DNA of 64,000 nucleotides from Microbaculum marinisediminis (GTDB taxonomy: Bacteria; Pseudomonadota; Alphaproteobacteria; Rhizobiales; Tepidamorphaceae). The translations under genes were made by a program, and so were the position numbers. A model generated the notes under the pieces. That model ran no database searches. It saw only the letters and a list, made by a program, of their open reading frames with translations, and had not been told where the DNA came from. Shown piece after piece: positions 48,881 to 61,395 of this stretch (within the stretch, counting starts at the first letter, position 1; each line of letters starts with the position of its first letter). The stretch lies in NCBI RefSeq assembly GCF_025397915.1, contig NZ_JALIDZ010000010.1, positions 1 through 64,000 of the forward strand, read 5' to 3'.

Positions 48881-49848
48881 GCCTCATTCCCCTTGCTCTC
48901 GCGGATGTGATCCTGTTCGGCGGCGACGCTTGCCGCGTGGCCGGCCGCGGACTGGATCTCGGCAAAGACCCGGCGCACATCGGAAAACTGCGTCTTGATG
49001 TCGACCTCGAGCTTCGAGATCGTTTGCTCCACCTCGCCCGCAGGCATGGAATCGGCGAAATCGAGGCTGATCGCCACCAGCACGTCGTTCGGGCCCAGGT
49101 GCATGGTCCTGAGTTCGTTGATGCGGCGTACGCCGTTCGCCGACATGGCGATCTTGCGGACGCCGGTGATGAGTTCCCGGCTCGCCGCCTCGCCGATGAT
49201 CAGCCCCTTCGTCTCGTAGGCGAGCATGGCGGCCGTGCCCGCCAGGATCAGTCCGATCCCGACGGAGGCATAGCCGTCGAATTCCGGGATCCCGGTGTAC
49301 TGCGCCGCCGAGATGCCGATCAGCGCGACGACCAGGCCGAGCATCGCCGCGGAATCCTCGAACAGCACGGTGAACACGGTCGGGTCCTTGGAGCGGCGGA
49401 CCGCATCGATCAGGTTGCGTCGGCCGCGCGTCTTCTCGAATTCGCGATAGGCGACCCACCAGGCGCCGGCCTCGAACACGATTGCGAGGCCGAGCACCAC
49501 GTAGTTGACCATCGGATTGGTGATTTCGTGCGGGTCCAGGATCTTCTGGTAGCCCTCGTAGAGCGACACGCCGGCGCCCACGCCGAAGATCATGATCGCC
49601 ACCACGAAGGCCCAGAAATAGACCTCCATGCCGTAGCCGAACGGGTGATTGTCGTCCGCGGGCCGCTTCGACCGCCGGATGCCGATCAGCAGGAGACACT
49701 GGTTGCCGGTATCGACAAGCGAGTGGATCGCCTCCGACAGCATCGCCGAAGAGCCGGTGTATGTGGCGGCGGCGAATTTGGTGATCGCGATGAGCGAGTT
49801 CCCCGCCAGCGCGGCATAGATGACTCGGTTTGTTCCGTGTGTCGCCAT
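48877..49848 (-). CDS. Cation diffusion facilitator family transporter
   Basis: A 323-residue protein with six helices. SEAIHSLVDTGNQ in helix 2 gives the His/Asp metal ligands; EDSAAMLGLVVAL in helix 5 has the partly changed second site typical of the SLC30A9-like subgroup. A C-terminal cytosolic domain follows. Members move zinc or other divalent ions against protons. Members of this subgroup may carry other cargo. Confidence 0.88.
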   Translation of the reverse strand: MATHGTNRVIYAALAGNSLIAITKFAAATYTGSSAMLSEAIHSLVDTGNQCLLLIGIRRSKRPADDNHPFGYGMEVYFWAFVVAIMIFGVGAGVSLYEGYQKILDPHEITNPMVNYVVLGLAIVFEAGAWWVAYREFEKTRGRRNLIDAVRRSKDPTVFTVLFEDSAAMLGLVVALIGISAAQYTGIPEFDGYASVGIGLILAGTAAMLAYETKGLIIGEAASRELITGVRKIAMSANGVRRINELRTMHLGPNDVLVAISLDFADSMPAGEVEQTISKLEVDIKTQFSDVRRVFAEIQSAAGHAASVAAEQDHIRESKGNEA

Positions 49849-49887
49849 TTATCTCACAAACACAATAAACTACGATATTTTGTTAAT

Positions 49888-50514
49888 TCAGGCTATGAGC
49901 GCCAGGACGCCATCGGCCACGAATTGAACGGCCAACGCGGCGAGGATGACACCGAGCAGCCGTGTCACCACCGTCCGCACCGTCTTGCCCATCAGGTGCC
50001 CGATTGGCACCGCGACGAGCAGGATCGCCAGCGTCACCGCAAGGACGGAGACGATGACGGCGATTACCCAGGCGAGCTCGATCCATCCTCCGCCGGGCTC
50101 GCCCGCCAGAAGGATCACGGCGGTGATCGCGCCGGGGCCGGCCATCAGCGGAATGGCGAGCGGCACCGCCGCGATGTCGTCAGGGTGCTCTTCAGCGACC
50201 GAGCGTTCCGCCGACGTCTCCTTGCGCCGGGTGCGTTGCTCGAACACCATTTCGAAGCTGATCCAGAACAGCAGGATCCCGCCGGCGACCCGGAATGCGG
50301 GCAGGGAAATCCCCATCGCCTGCAGAAGCCACAGGCCGCCGACGGCGAAGGCCACCAGCACCACAACGGCGATCAGGACGGACCGGGCCGCGATCTTGCG
50401 CCGCTCGGCCGCGCTGCGCTCTGCCGTGAGGGCGAGGAACAGCGGGGCGATGCCGATCGGATCGATGATCACGAACAGCGTGACGAAGGCGGAGATGAGC
50501 GCTTCCGGCGTCAC
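49888..50514 (-). CDS. MarC family integral membrane protein
   Basis: The 208-residue protein has six hydrophobic segments and the family features FVTLFVIIDPIGIAPLFLALT and AIPLMAGPGAITAVILL, which form an inverted repeat with Asp-Pro and Gly-Pro. The actual work of MarC proteins is unsettled; earlier links to multidrug resistance were not confirmed. It follows the CDF gene on the same strand side by side, but with separate promoter. Confidence 0.88.
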   Translation of the reverse strand: MTPEALISAFVTLFVIIDPIGIAPLFLALTAERSAAERRKIAARSVLIAVVVLVAFAVGGLWLLQAMGISLPAFRVAGGILLFWISFEMVFEQRTRRKETSAERSVAEEHPDDIAAVPLAIPLMAGPGAITAVILLAGEPGGGWIELAWVIAVIVSVLAVTLAILLVAVPIGHLMGKTVRTVVTRLLGVILAALAVQFVADGVLALIA

Positions 50515-50702
50515 GGCACCATCTCGTTTGTTGGGCTCGTCTGTTGGAGCAAGACAGCGTGACCGGCGCGGCGGCCCGATTCAAGCCCGCCGACCGAACC
50601 CCGGCCCGTCATCCACCGCGCATTCGGCCTTCGGCCTTGCGAAACCGGGGCGGGTTCGCATCTTGCGGGTCGGACACAATCGCAATCGAAGGACATCCGA
50701 CA

Positions 50703-51107
50703 ATGGCGCTGACAGGCGAGTGTTTCTGCGGGGCAGTCAAATACCGTATCGAGAGCCAGCCCTATGCGGCGCGGTCGTGCCACTGCTCGCGCTGCCGCAA
50801 GGCCTTCAGCGCCCAGGCGTCATCCTATGCGCAGGTGGTGCCAGGGAGTTTTTCCTGGACCCGGGGAGAAGAGCTGCTGACCACCTTCCTCGACGAAAAC
50901 GGGGCGGGAAAGCGGTTCTGTAGCGTCTGCGGCTCGACCCTGTGCGGCGTCGTCGACGGGGAGGTCCACGGCATCACTCTGGGCTGCCTCAACGAGGATC
51001 CCGGAATCGAGATCGAAATGCACATCTTCGTCGGCTCGAAGGCGCCGTGGGAGGTGATCCCGGACGGCGTTGTCGCCTACGAGACGATCCCGCCCGACTG
51101 GACCTGA
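50703..51107 (+). CDS. GFA family zinc-binding protein
   Basis: The 134-residue protein has the GFA (glutathione-dependent formaldehyde-activating enzyme-like) cysteines: ECFCGAVKY, CHCSRCRKA and FCSVCGSTL, which bind two Zn ions. The larger family is mostly without known function; a glutathione-adduct role is not proven. The ATG at 50703 fits; frames that extend up to 50544 do not. Confidence 0.88.
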   Translation: MALTGECFCGAVKYRIESQPYAARSCHCSRCRKAFSAQASSYAQVVPGSFSWTRGEELLTTFLDENGAGKRFCSVCGSTLCGVVDGEVHGITLGCLNEDPGIEIEMHIFVGSKAPWEVIPDGVVAYETIPPDWT

Positions 51108-51341
51108 TCTCCGGCTTTCGTGGCGGCAGGTCATGGCCTCGAAGAACGCGTGACGAACGCCACGTCGGCAGGATATAACCGGTCCGCGGCGAAGGAAGTC
51201 GTGCGTCGCCGCGACGCCGCCCGATAATTGCCTGATTTATCGAGCAATTTCCGTACTCGACCCTATCCATCCGGATTTGCCCCCGAAGCCCGGAATCGGA
51301 TAAAATAAAAACCGTCAAAAACCCGCCGAACGAGACAGCCT

Positions 51342-54155
<2,814 letters not shown>

Positions 54156-54161
<6 letters not shown>

Positions 54162-54197
54162 GCGTTCTAGGGCCTGAGCGTTCTAAGGCCTGAGCGG
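54156..54197 (+). repeat. Short tandem repeat across the gyrA stop
   Basis: GGCCTGAGCGTTCTA stands at 54156-54170 and 54172-54186, and a third partial copy (GGCCTGAGCG) at 54188-54197, with a 16-base period. The first copy includes the gyrA stop codon TGA, and each copy carries another TGA. Probably from slippage. Confidence 0.75.
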
Positions 54198-54281
54198 GCT
54201 ACGGTCCCGCTCGCTTCCCCAAGGAATCGGAAGGGGCGCGCCGTATCGCGCGCGCCTCGCTTTTGCCCGGCCGGCCTGGCC

Positions 54282-54614
54282 TCACAGGCCGACCGAAATG
54301 CGGCGCAGTTCCGCGCGTCTGGCCTCGAACGCGCCGTCGTCGAACTCGATCGTCCGCACCTTGCGGTCGGCCGTGGCCTGGTCGGGATGCAGCAGGCAAT
54401 CCTTGGTGACATGCGGCCAGACGGCGTCCGGGCAGTCGGGCGCGGCGATGCCGCCGTTTTCCGCGATCGAGCTGCGCAGCACGGGCGAGTCCTGGGCTGG
54501 CTTGTTGGCTTCGGCTTCACCCGGTTCCCAGGCGATCGCCAAGGCGACGACCGCCGCGGTAAACGACAATACGGAGAATGGTAGATACGGAGTATATGAC
54601 TTCCAGTTCGACAT
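54282..54614 (-). CDS. Membrane-anchored small protein, unknown function
   Basis: The ATG at 54614 follows a GGGGCG site. One membrane segment lies near residues 12-32 (FSVLSFTAAVVALAIAW), followed by a 75-residue polar part with PDCPDAVWPHVTKDCL, two Cys that may form a disulfide, and a conserved-looking RKVRTIEFD. Similar small proteins occur in rhizobia. It faces gyrA, tail to tail, and is alone. Confidence 0.6.
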   Translation of the reverse strand: MSNWKSYTPYLPFSVLSFTAAVVALAIAWEPGEAEANKPAQDSPVLRSSIAENGGIAAPDCPDAVWPHVTKDCLLHPDQATADRKVRTIEFDDGAFEARRAELRRISVGL

Positions 54615-54857
54615 TAGACGCCCCTGTAACACGAGATTTTCTCGTTTTGTTGGAGCGGATCGTACGGTTTATGTCTGAATGAACCCCCAAGCGACCGTTC
54701 AGCGTGTGTTCATCGTAAAAATATAGTTGAAACTACATCATTGCCCGGAGTTTCGGGCTTTTCGCCGCGTAACGTGTTGGGAGAAGCCCGAAAAACGCGC
54801 GTCCAAGGTTAACGCACACCGCTTGTGCCGCCGCCGTCGTCGGGGTATCCACGCGCC

Positions 54858-55361
54858 ATGACCCGAACCGGCATCTATACTGGCAGCTTCGATCCGATCA
54901 CCAACGGCCATGTCGACGTCATCGCGCGCGCGGCGCGGCTGGTCGATCGCCTGGTCGTCGCCGTCGGCGTTCATCACGGCAAGACGCCCGTCTTCACCGT
55001 CGAGCAACGTCTCGCGATGATCGAGGCGGAAGTGGGCGACCGCGTCCGCGCCGCCGATTGCGATTTCGTCGTCACTACCTTTTCCGGTCTTGCGGTCGAT
55101 GCCGCGCGCGATGCGGGCGCGTCCGTCATCGTTCGCGGGCTGCGTGACGGCACCGATTTCGACTATGAGATCCAGATGGGCACCATGAACGCGATCATGA
55201 CCCCGGACGTCGAGACGGTGTTTCTGGCCGCCTCTCCGGCCTGTCGCCACATTGCCGCCAGCCTTGTCCGTCAGATCGCGACCATGGGTGGCGACGTTTC
55301 GCCCTTCGTCCCGGCTGCCGTCGCCATCGCCCTGAAAGATCGTCTCGCCGGGCGCGCGTGA
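54858..55361 (+). CDS. coaD: Phosphopantetheine adenylyltransferase
   Basis: The 167-residue enzyme makes dephospho-CoA from phosphopantetheine and ATP. It shows [18 protein letters not shown] (TxGH nucleotidyltransferase motif), [17 protein letters not shown] and SSS-like loop [13 protein letters not shown]. The start ATG at 54858 gives MTRTGIYTG. First gene of the coaD-ppi-ppi-queA-tgt block. Confidence 0.96.
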   Translation: MTRTGIYTGSFDPITNGHVDVIARAARLVDRLVVAVGVHHGKTPVFTVEQRLAMIEAEVGDRVRAADCDFVVTTFSGLAVDAARDAGASVIVRGLRDGTDFDYEIQMGTMNAIMTPDVETVFLAASPACRHIAASLVRQIATMGGDVSPFVPAAVAIALKDRLAGRA

Positions 55362-55399
55362 TCCGGCCGTTTCGTTTCTCTCAAGCAGGAGATCTGCCC

Positions 55400-55945
55400 G
55401 TGCGTATTCTTTTCGCCGCACTTTTCGCCCTGGTGCTCGCCGTCGCCCCCCAGGCGAAGGCCCAGGCCACCGATCCCGAGAACACCCTCATCCTGGAACT
55501 GAAGGATGGTCCGGTCGTCATCAAGCTTCGGCCCGACCTCGCCCCCAAGCACGTCGAGCGCATCAAGAAGCTCGTCCGCGAAGGCTTCTACGACGGCGTC
55601 GTCTTCCATCGCGTCATCGACGGCTTCATGGCCCAGACCGGTGATCCGACCGGTACCGGAACCGGCGGCTCCAACGAGCCCGACCTGAAGGCCGAGTTCT
55701 CGAACGAAAGCTTCGCCCGCGGCACGCTGGGCATGGCCCGCACGCCCGACCCGGACAGCGCCAACAGCCAGTTCTTCATCATGTTCGCGCCGGCCGCGCA
55801 CCTGAACGGCCAGTACACCGTGTTCGGCGAAGTCGTCGAAGGCATGGACAATGTCGACAAGGTCAAGAAGGGCGACGACGCGAGCAACGGCCAGGTTCAG
55901 GACCCCGACAAGATCATTAAGGCCAGAATCGCAGCCGACGGCTGA
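55400..55945 (+). CDS. Periplasmic cyclophilin-type peptidylprolyl isomerase
   Basis: GTG at 55400 with AGGAG before it gives a signal peptide (ILFAALFALVLAVAPQAKAQ) and then a cyclophilin domain: [42 protein letters not shown]. An ATG-like frame start at 55358 is less fitting. It speeds proline cis-trans change in exported proteins. The active-site Arg (FHR) and Phe are present. Confidence 0.9.
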   Translation: MRILFAALFALVLAVAPQAKAQATDPENTLILELKDGPVVIKLRPDLAPKHVERIKKLVREGFYDGVVFHRVIDGFMAQTGDPTGTGTGGSNEPDLKAEFSNESFARGTLGMARTPDPDSANSQFFIMFAPAAHLNGQYTVFGEVVEGMDNVDKVKKGDDASNGQVQDPDKIIKARIAADG

Positions 55946-55975
55946 TCAATCCCTCAAGAAAAGGACTACGACGAC

Positions 55976-56449
55976 ATGAGCGAATACGCCGATCCGGAAA
56001 ACACGCTGGTCATGGAGACGAGCAAGGGCCGCGTCGTCATCGAGACGCGCCCCGATCTCGCGCCCGGCCACGTCGCCCGCATCAAGGAACTGGTCCGCGA
56101 GGGCTTCTACGACGGCATCGTCTTCCATCGTGTCATCGACGGCTTCATGGCCCAGACCGGCTGCCCGCAGGGCATCGGCGTCGGTGGCTCGGGCACCAAG
56201 CTGAAGGCCGAGTTCAACGCCGAGCCGCACAAGCGCGGCACCGTCTCGATGGCGCGCGCCGCCGATCCCAATTCCGGCGACAGCCAGTTCTTCATCTGCT
56301 TCGAGGACGCGCCCTTCCTCGACCGCCAGTACACGGTCTGGGGCAAGGTCATCGAGGGCATGGAGAACGTCGACCAGATCAAGCGCGGCGAGCCCGTGCA
56401 GGATCCCGACAAGATCGTCTCGATGAAGGTCGCGGCCGACCTCGGCTAG
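55976..56449 (+). CDS. Cytosolic cyclophilin-type peptidylprolyl isomerase
   Basis: A 157-residue cyclophilin without signal. It is very similar to the upstream periplasmic one ([20 protein letters not shown]), so they come from duplication, with loss or gain of the signal. [21 protein letters not shown] and end motif [10 protein letters not shown] match the short bacterial type (PpiB). Co-transcribed with the neighbours. Confidence 0.92.
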   Translation: MSEYADPENTLVMETSKGRVVIETRPDLAPGHVARIKELVREGFYDGIVFHRVIDGFMAQTGCPQGIGVGGSGTKLKAEFNAEPHKRGTVSMARAADPNSGDSQFFICFEDAPFLDRQYTVWGKVIEGMENVDQIKRGEPVQDPDKIVSMKVAADLG

Positions 56450-56471
56450 CCGGGCCCGACCGGCGGGCACC

Positions 56472-57560
56472 ATGCGCGTCGACCTCTTCGACTTCGAGCT
56501 GCCGCAGGACCGGATCGCGCTGCGTCCGGTCGAACCGCGCGACGCGGCGCGGCTGCTCGTCGTCCGCCCCGGCGAAACCCCGGACCTCGCCGACAGGACC
56601 GTCGGCGACCTGCCGGGCCTGTTGCGGCCGGGAGACGTCCTCGTCTTCAACGACACCAAGGTGATCGCGGCCCGCCTCAAGGGCCGGCGCATCGGTCGCG
56701 GCGAACCCGAGCCGAAGATCGAGGCGACGCTGCACATGCGTCTCGACGGCAGCCGCTGGAAGGCGTTCGTCAAGCCGGCCAAGCGGCTGCAGCCGGGCGA
56801 CACCATCCGCTTCGGCGGCGAGGGCAGGGTGTGCCTGCTCGGTATGCTTGACGCGATCGTCGAGGACAAGGGCGAGGGCGGCGAGGTCACGCTCGCCTTC
56901 TCCTTCCATGGCCCGGTCCTGGACGAGGCGATTTCCCAGGTCGGAGAGATGCCGCTTCCCCCCTATATCGCCGCGCGCCGGCCGACCGACGACCGCGACC
57001 AGTCCGACTACCAGACGATGTTCGCGCGCGAGGAGGGTGCCGTCGCCGCCCCGACCGCCGGCCTGCATTTCACGCCGGCCCTGATGGCGGCGCTTCAGGA
57101 CCGCGGCGTCGGCACGGTCCTCGTCACCTTGCATGTCGGCGCCGGCACCTTTCTGCCCGTGAAGGCGGACGTGACCGAGGAGCACCGGATGCACTCGGAG
57201 CTGGGCCACATCACGTCGGAGACCGCCGACCGGCTGAACCGCGCAAGGGCCGAAGGCGGCCGCATCGTCGCCGTCGGCACCACGTCTCTGCGCCTGCTCG
57301 AAAGCGCGGCCCGCGACGATGGCACGATCGCGCCCTTCGCCGATGCGACCGATATCTTCATCACGCCCGGCTACCGCTTCAAGGCGGTCGATATCCTGCT
57401 GACGAACTTCCATCTGCCGCGTTCGACCCTGTTCATGCTGGTCTCCGCCTTTTCGGGCCTGGAAACCATGCGGCGCGCCTACGCCCACGCGATCGAATCC
57501 GGCTATCGCTTCTATTCCTATGGCGATGCCTGTCTTCTGTATCCGGGGGAAACCGCTTGA
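56472..57560 (+). CDS. queA: S-adenosylmethionine:tRNA ribosyltransferase-isomerase
   Basis: The 362-residue enzyme makes epoxyqueuosine on tRNA from preQ1, using SAM. Motifs: [19 protein letters not shown] at the start, [32 protein letters not shown], and [18 protein letters not shown]. The stop overlaps tgt's start by four bases (TTGA), which links both queuosine genes. Confidence 0.96.
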   Translation: MRVDLFDFELPQDRIALRPVEPRDAARLLVVRPGETPDLADRTVGDLPGLLRPGDVLVFNDTKVIAARLKGRRIGRGEPEPKIEATLHMRLDGSRWKAFVKPAKRLQPGDTIRFGGEGRVCLLGMLDAIVEDKGEGGEVTLAFSFHGPVLDEAISQVGEMPLPPYIAARRPTDDRDQSDYQTMFAREEGAVAAPTAGLHFTPALMAALQDRGVGTVLVTLHVGAGTFLPVKADVTEEHRMHSELGHITSETADRLNRARAEGGRIVAVGTTSLRLLESAARDDGTIAPFADATDIFITPGYRFKAVDILLTNFHLPRSTLFMLVSAFSGLETMRRAYAHAIESGYRFYSYGDACLLYPGETA

Positions 57561-58690
57561 GCCTTGCCTATGCCTTCGATGTGAAAGCCCGCGACGGCAA
57601 GGCCCGTCTCGGCGAGATCACCTTCGCCCGCGGCGCGGTGCGGACGCCGGCCTTCATGCCGGTCGGCACGGCGGGAACGGTCAAGGCGATGTTTCCGGAA
57701 ACCGTGCGCCAGACCGGCGCCGACATCGTGCTCGGTAACACCTACCACCTGATGCTGCGTCCGGGCGCCGAACGGGTGGCCGAGCTCGGCGGCCTGCATC
57801 GCTTCATGAACTGGCCGCGCCCGATCCTCACCGACTCCGGCGGCTTTCAGGTCATGTCGCTGTCGAGCCTGCGCGAACTGACCGAGGACGGCGTCACTTT
57901 CCGCTCGCATCTCGACGGCTCCGAGCATCACCTGACGCCGGAGCGCTCGGTGGAGATCCAGCGGCTTCTCGGCGCCGATATCACCATGCAGCTCGACGAA
58001 TGCGTGGCGCTGCCCTGTCCCGACGAGGAAGCCGAGCGCGCCATGCTGCTGTCGCGGCGCTGGGCGGAACGCTCCAAGGCCGCCTTCGGTTCCGATCCCG
58101 CCCGCGCCCTGTTCGGCATCGTCCAGGGCGGCACCGTCGAGGCGTTGCGCGTCCGCTCGGCCGAAGGCCTGCAGGATATCGGCTTCGACGGCTATGCGGT
58201 CGGCGGCCTGGCCGTCGGCGAGCCGCAGGACGTGATGCTGGCGACGCTCGACGTCACCGTTCCGGTGCTGCCCGAGGACAGGCCGCGCTATCTGATGGGC
58301 GTCGGCACGCCGGAGGACATGCTGCTGTCGGTGATGCGCGGCATCGACATGTTCGACTGCGTAATGCCGACGCGGGCCGGCCGCCACGGCCAGGCCTACA
58401 CGCGCTTCGGCAGGATCAACCTGCGCAACGCCCGCCACGCCGCCGATCCGAGGCCGCTCGACGCGGAAAGCGATTGCCCGGCCGCGCGCGACTATTCGCG
58501 TGCCTACCTGCATCACCTGGTGAAGGCCGGCGAGATCCTCGGCGCCATGCTGCTCACCTGGATCAACGTCCACTACTACCAGTCGCTGATGGCCGGCATC
58601 CGTCAGGCGATCGGGGAGGGGCGTCTGCCCGACTTCGCGGCGCAGACACAGGCCGAATGGGCCAGGGGGGATATTCCGCCAAGGCCGTGA
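57557..58690 (+). CDS. tgt: tRNA-guanine transglycosylase with lost zinc site
   Basis: The 377-residue enzyme swaps guanine 34 for preQ1 in tRNA-Asp, Asn, His and Tyr. Catalytic residues are kept: Asp93 in [10 protein letters not shown] and Asp267 in [14 protein letters not shown]. However, the structural zinc site is not: E. coli has CxCxxC and a His, and here the matching block reads [13 protein letters not shown], so only Cys307 remains (Ser305, Ala310), and the His is Ile336. Start is TTG at 57557, overlapping queA. Confidence 0.95.
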   Translation: MSLAYAFDVKARDGKARLGEITFARGAVRTPAFMPVGTAGTVKAMFPETVRQTGADIVLGNTYHLMLRPGAERVAELGGLHRFMNWPRPILTDSGGFQVMSLSSLRELTEDGVTFRSHLDGSEHHLTPERSVEIQRLLGADITMQLDECVALPCPDEEAERAMLLSRRWAERSKAAFGSDPARALFGIVQGGTVEALRVRSAEGLQDIGFDGYAVGGLAVGEPQDVMLATLDVTVPVLPEDRPRYLMGVGTPEDMLLSVMRGIDMFDCVMPTRAGRHGQAYTRFGRINLRNARHAADPRPLDAESDCPAARDYSRAYLHHLVKAGEILGAMLLTWINVHYYQSLMAGIRQAIGEGRLPDFAAQTQAEWARGDIPPRP

Positions 58691-58879
58691 CGCAGCCAGT
58701 GCCGCGTTGGCACGCCGGATCGCGTGTCGTGACCACGGTTCTTGACCTCGCCCGGGCCGCAACCTAGGGTGCGGCCGCTCCCGCCGGGACTAGACCACGG
58801 ACAGACGCAAGAAATCGCCGTCGCCGTCCGCGCTGTCCGGGCGCGGACCGACAGGGCCACCCACGATCAGGATGCCACC

Positions 58880-59086
58880 ATGACGCCCGTAACCGCCACC
58901 GTTCGCGCCGCCGCAATCCTTGCCGCCATGCTGTTCGTGAGCGGGTGCAACGGCGGCGCCGGCGATCCTGACGTCGAGCCGCTGGCCGCGCCGACGGCGG
59001 AACAGTCGCTCGAATCCCTGGACGACCTGCCGGGCGGCATCGGTCCCAGCGACGAAACCCCGGACGCCCCGCCCGCGCCTCTGTAG
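58880..59086 (+). CDS. Small lipoprotein
   Basis: The 68-residue product begins with a lipoprotein signal ending in MLFVSGC (lipobox), then an acidic, Pro-rich tail of 45 residues without known domain. The ATG at 58880 is preferred over the longer frame. Probably anchored in the outer or inner membrane. Function unknown. Confidence 0.55.
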   Translation: MTPVTATVRAAAILAAMLFVSGCNGGAGDPDVEPLAAPTAEQSLESLDDLPGGIGPSDETPDAPPAPL

Positions 59087-59093
59087 ACGCGGT

Positions 59094-59528
59094 TCAGGCG
59101 CCGACGCCCGGCTTGAGTTGGCAGCCGGTGATCTTCCAGGTTCCATCCGGCTGTCTGCGCAACGTGTAGGCGGCGATCCATGCCGCGCCGTCCGGCCCGA
59201 CGACGTCGACGAACTGCAGAGCGTCGTCCGGGCCCACCATCTGGTTGTCCATGAACGCGAAGGATCGCGGCCGGAACACCGGCTCGTATCCCTGCTCGAC
59301 CATGCGCATGAATACGCCGGGCGAGGGGAAGATGCGCTGGATGCCGGGCGAGGCGAAGGAATACGCGCGGCTGCCGTCGCCCGCCCGGAATGCGGCGATC
59401 TGCGCGGCGATCACGTCCTGGATGGCCGACACGTCCTCTCCCGATTCCTGGGCGGGGGCGGAGACGGGGCCGGCGAGCCAAGCGACGAACAGGCCCGCGA
59501 AGAGCACGCGACTGACGAATCGGGTCAT
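59094..59528 (-). CDS. DUF4864-type exported protein
   Basis: After a signal peptide (to about residue 26, ending APAQE), 118 residues follow the DUF4864 pattern: IQDVIAAQIAAFRAGDGSRAYSFASPGIQRIF, VFRPRSFAFMD, WIAAYTLRRQPDGTWKITGC. This is a SnoaL/NTF2-like fold, common in alphaproteobacteria; no activity is known. The ATG at 59528 fits the signal. Confidence 0.8.
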   Translation of the reverse strand: MTRFVSRVLFAGLFVAWLAGPVSAPAQESGEDVSAIQDVIAAQIAAFRAGDGSRAYSFASPGIQRIFPSPGVFMRMVEQGYEPVFRPRSFAFMDNQMVGPDDALQFVDVVGPDGAAWIAAYTLRRQPDGTWKITGCQLKPGVGA

Positions 59529-59685
59529 CGATATCTCCCGCTCTTTGCCCGGATACGCGGGGCGGACGATTTCGGATCCTTCGAAAAGTGTAGCCGTAAC
59601 GGGCTGATTCTGGGATGCGCTGTCGAAAAGCCGTTTGAACGCTTGACCTTGGAATAGCCCCCACATAGGTTTCCGGCGACCTTGA

Positions 59686-59761
59686 GAGCCCGTAGCTCAG
59701 CTGGTAGAGCAACTGACTTTTAATCAGTAGGTCCAGGGTTCGAATCCCTGCGGGCTCACCA
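59686..59761 (+). tRNA. tRNA-Lys (TTT)
   Basis: Cloverleaf with acceptor GAGCCCG/CGGGCTC, D-arm AGCTCAGCTGGTAGAGC, anticodon loop CTTTTAA (TTT), T-arm GGGTTCGAATCCC, and encoded CCA at 59759-59761. Confidence 0.97.
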
Positions 59762-59875
59762 ATGTTTTCAAGATCTTAGAGACGATTGATCCAGGCCGGT
59801 TTGAACGGCCTGGCAGAAAGTCCCTTGTCGCGGACGCATCGGCCAGCGCTGCCGTGCTTCTCAGCAAAAAGACGC

Positions 59876-60481
59876 TTAACCACCAACGACCCGGCCGCGC
59901 CGGGACCAGGAAACGGCATCGTCGAGCCGGTCGTCGCCCCAGAACACCTCACCCTCGACAACGAAGGTCGGGGAGCCGAACACGCCGAGATCTCGGGCCA
60001 GGTCCGTATCGGCGGCAAGGCCGTTGACGATCTCGGGGGATTGCGCGCGGTCGAGCACGCGCTCCGGGTCCTGGCCGATGCGCCGCAGGCTCTCAGACAC
60101 GTTGGGGTCGCTGCCGGCCGGCAGGCCATCGACGAACCAGAGCCGGTAGGTCTCCACCGTATAGTCCTGCACCCATCCTTCGTTTCGACCGACGAGCGCG
60201 ATCTGGTTGGCGAGTGCCAGCTCCTTGAGCGGGTAGGGCGCGGGCAGGGACGCGGCCATCCCGTACATCTCCGCCCGGCGCGCGATGTCACGCCACATGT
60301 AGGCGGACTTCACCGGCTTGTCCTTGAACGGGATGTTGTTCTGTTCGATCATGATGTCGCGAACGTTGAATGGACGCCAATTGAAGGCGATGTCGTTCGC
60401 TTTTGCGTATTCGGGCAGACGCATCACGGTCAGATACGTGTAGGTGCTGCCGATCGAATACCAGAAATCGATTGGTTTCAT
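59876..60481 (-). CDS. DsbA-family 2-hydroxychromene-2-carboxylate isomerase-like protein
   Basis: The 201-residue thioredoxin-fold protein begins DFWYSIGSTYTYL, where the Ser stands at the place of the catalytic Cys or Ser of kappa-class GST-like isomerases. FGSPTFVVEGEVFWGDDRLD near the end is the typical cis-Pro block. Members use glutathione to isomerise aromatic-ring breakdown products. Substrate here is not known. Next to it stands another glutathione-linked gene. Confidence 0.85.
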   Translation of the reverse strand: MKPIDFWYSIGSTYTYLTVMRLPEYAKANDIAFNWRPFNVRDIMIEQNNIPFKDKPVKSAYMWRDIARRAEMYGMAASLPAPYPLKELALANQIALVGRNEGWVQDYTVETYRLWFVDGLPAGSDPNVSESLRRIGQDPERVLDRAQSPEIVNGLAADTDLARDLGVFGSPTFVVEGEVFWGDDRLDDAVSWSRRGRVVGG

Positions 60482-60662
60482 GTCGCCTGCTCTCCTTCAC
60501 CTTGCCGCCCATGCGCGTCCGCGCGACACGGGGTCAAGCTTCGGCGCTCCCCACATCACTTATACGTCCTGGAAACGCTCCGATCCTGCCAGGAGTTTCG
60601 CCGGGTCAGTATAGGGTGGATCCGACGCGGGGCCGGCGCTTCGCGCCAGACCGGCAGGCGCG

Positions 60663-61301
60663 TCAATCGGCGGCCGCGAAATACGCCAACTGATCGCTGT
60701 GGGCTTTCTTGAACGCGGGGCGCACCACGGCGCGGTCGACATAGGCCCGGCAGGCGGGAAACTCGGCCAGACCGCCGAAACGGTCGACAAGGCGCAAGAC
60801 GTCGGACATGAGAATATCGGCAACCGAAAACGCGCCGGTCAGCCAGTCGCGGTCCGCCAGGACCCGGTCCATGTGACCGAGGCGCGCCGTCAGGAAACCG
60901 TCCAGCGCCTGCCGGCCTGCGGTCTGCTCGTCGTCGCCGGTGAACTGGAAGATCGAGTATGGCAACACGGCCATCTCGACGGAGTTCAGCGCGGCGAACA
61001 GCCACTGGATGACGTCGCTGCGCCCCTTCGGGTCCGCCGGCATCAGCGCGTCGCTTTGCTCGGCGATGTGCAGCAGGATCGCGCCGCTCTCGAAGATCGA
61101 GATATCCCCGTCCACCAGCCATGGCACCTGTCCGAAGGGCTGGTGCGCGAAGTGGTCGGCATCGCGGTCCTTGAACGGAACGCCTTCGACGCGGTAGGGC
61201 AAACCCGCCTCTTCAAGCGCCCATCTCACCCGAAGGTCGCGGACAAAGCCGCGCGGCGGTTCGGGAACCCAATCGAACGTCTTCAGGATCATCTCGGTCA
61301 T
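60663..61301 (-). CDS. Glutathione S-transferase family protein
   Basis: The 212-residue protein has an N-terminal thioredoxin-like half (RVRWALEEAGLPYRVEGVPF, PFGQVPWLVDGDISIFESGAILLHIAE) that binds glutathione and a C-terminal helical half (WLTGAFSVADILMSDVLRLV). It likely conjugates or reduces small electrophiles. Same strand as the isomerase-like gene but 180 bases apart. Confidence 0.9.
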   Translation of the reverse strand: MTEMILKTFDWVPEPPRGFVRDLRVRWALEEAGLPYRVEGVPFKDRDADHFAHQPFGQVPWLVDGDISIFESGAILLHIAEQSDALMPADPKGRSDVIQWLFAALNSVEMAVLPYSIFQFTGDDEQTAGRQALDGFLTARLGHMDRVLADRDWLTGAFSVADILMSDVLRLVDRFGGLAEFPACRAYVDRAVVRPAFKKAHSDQLAYFAAAD

Positions 61302-61395
61302 GTGACCGTGCTAGCATTCCAGGTGGTTGATGGCGAGTGGCGGTATTGGGGATCCCGCCGACCTGCGCGGTCTGTCGCGCCAAGGTTTGCGCCGA

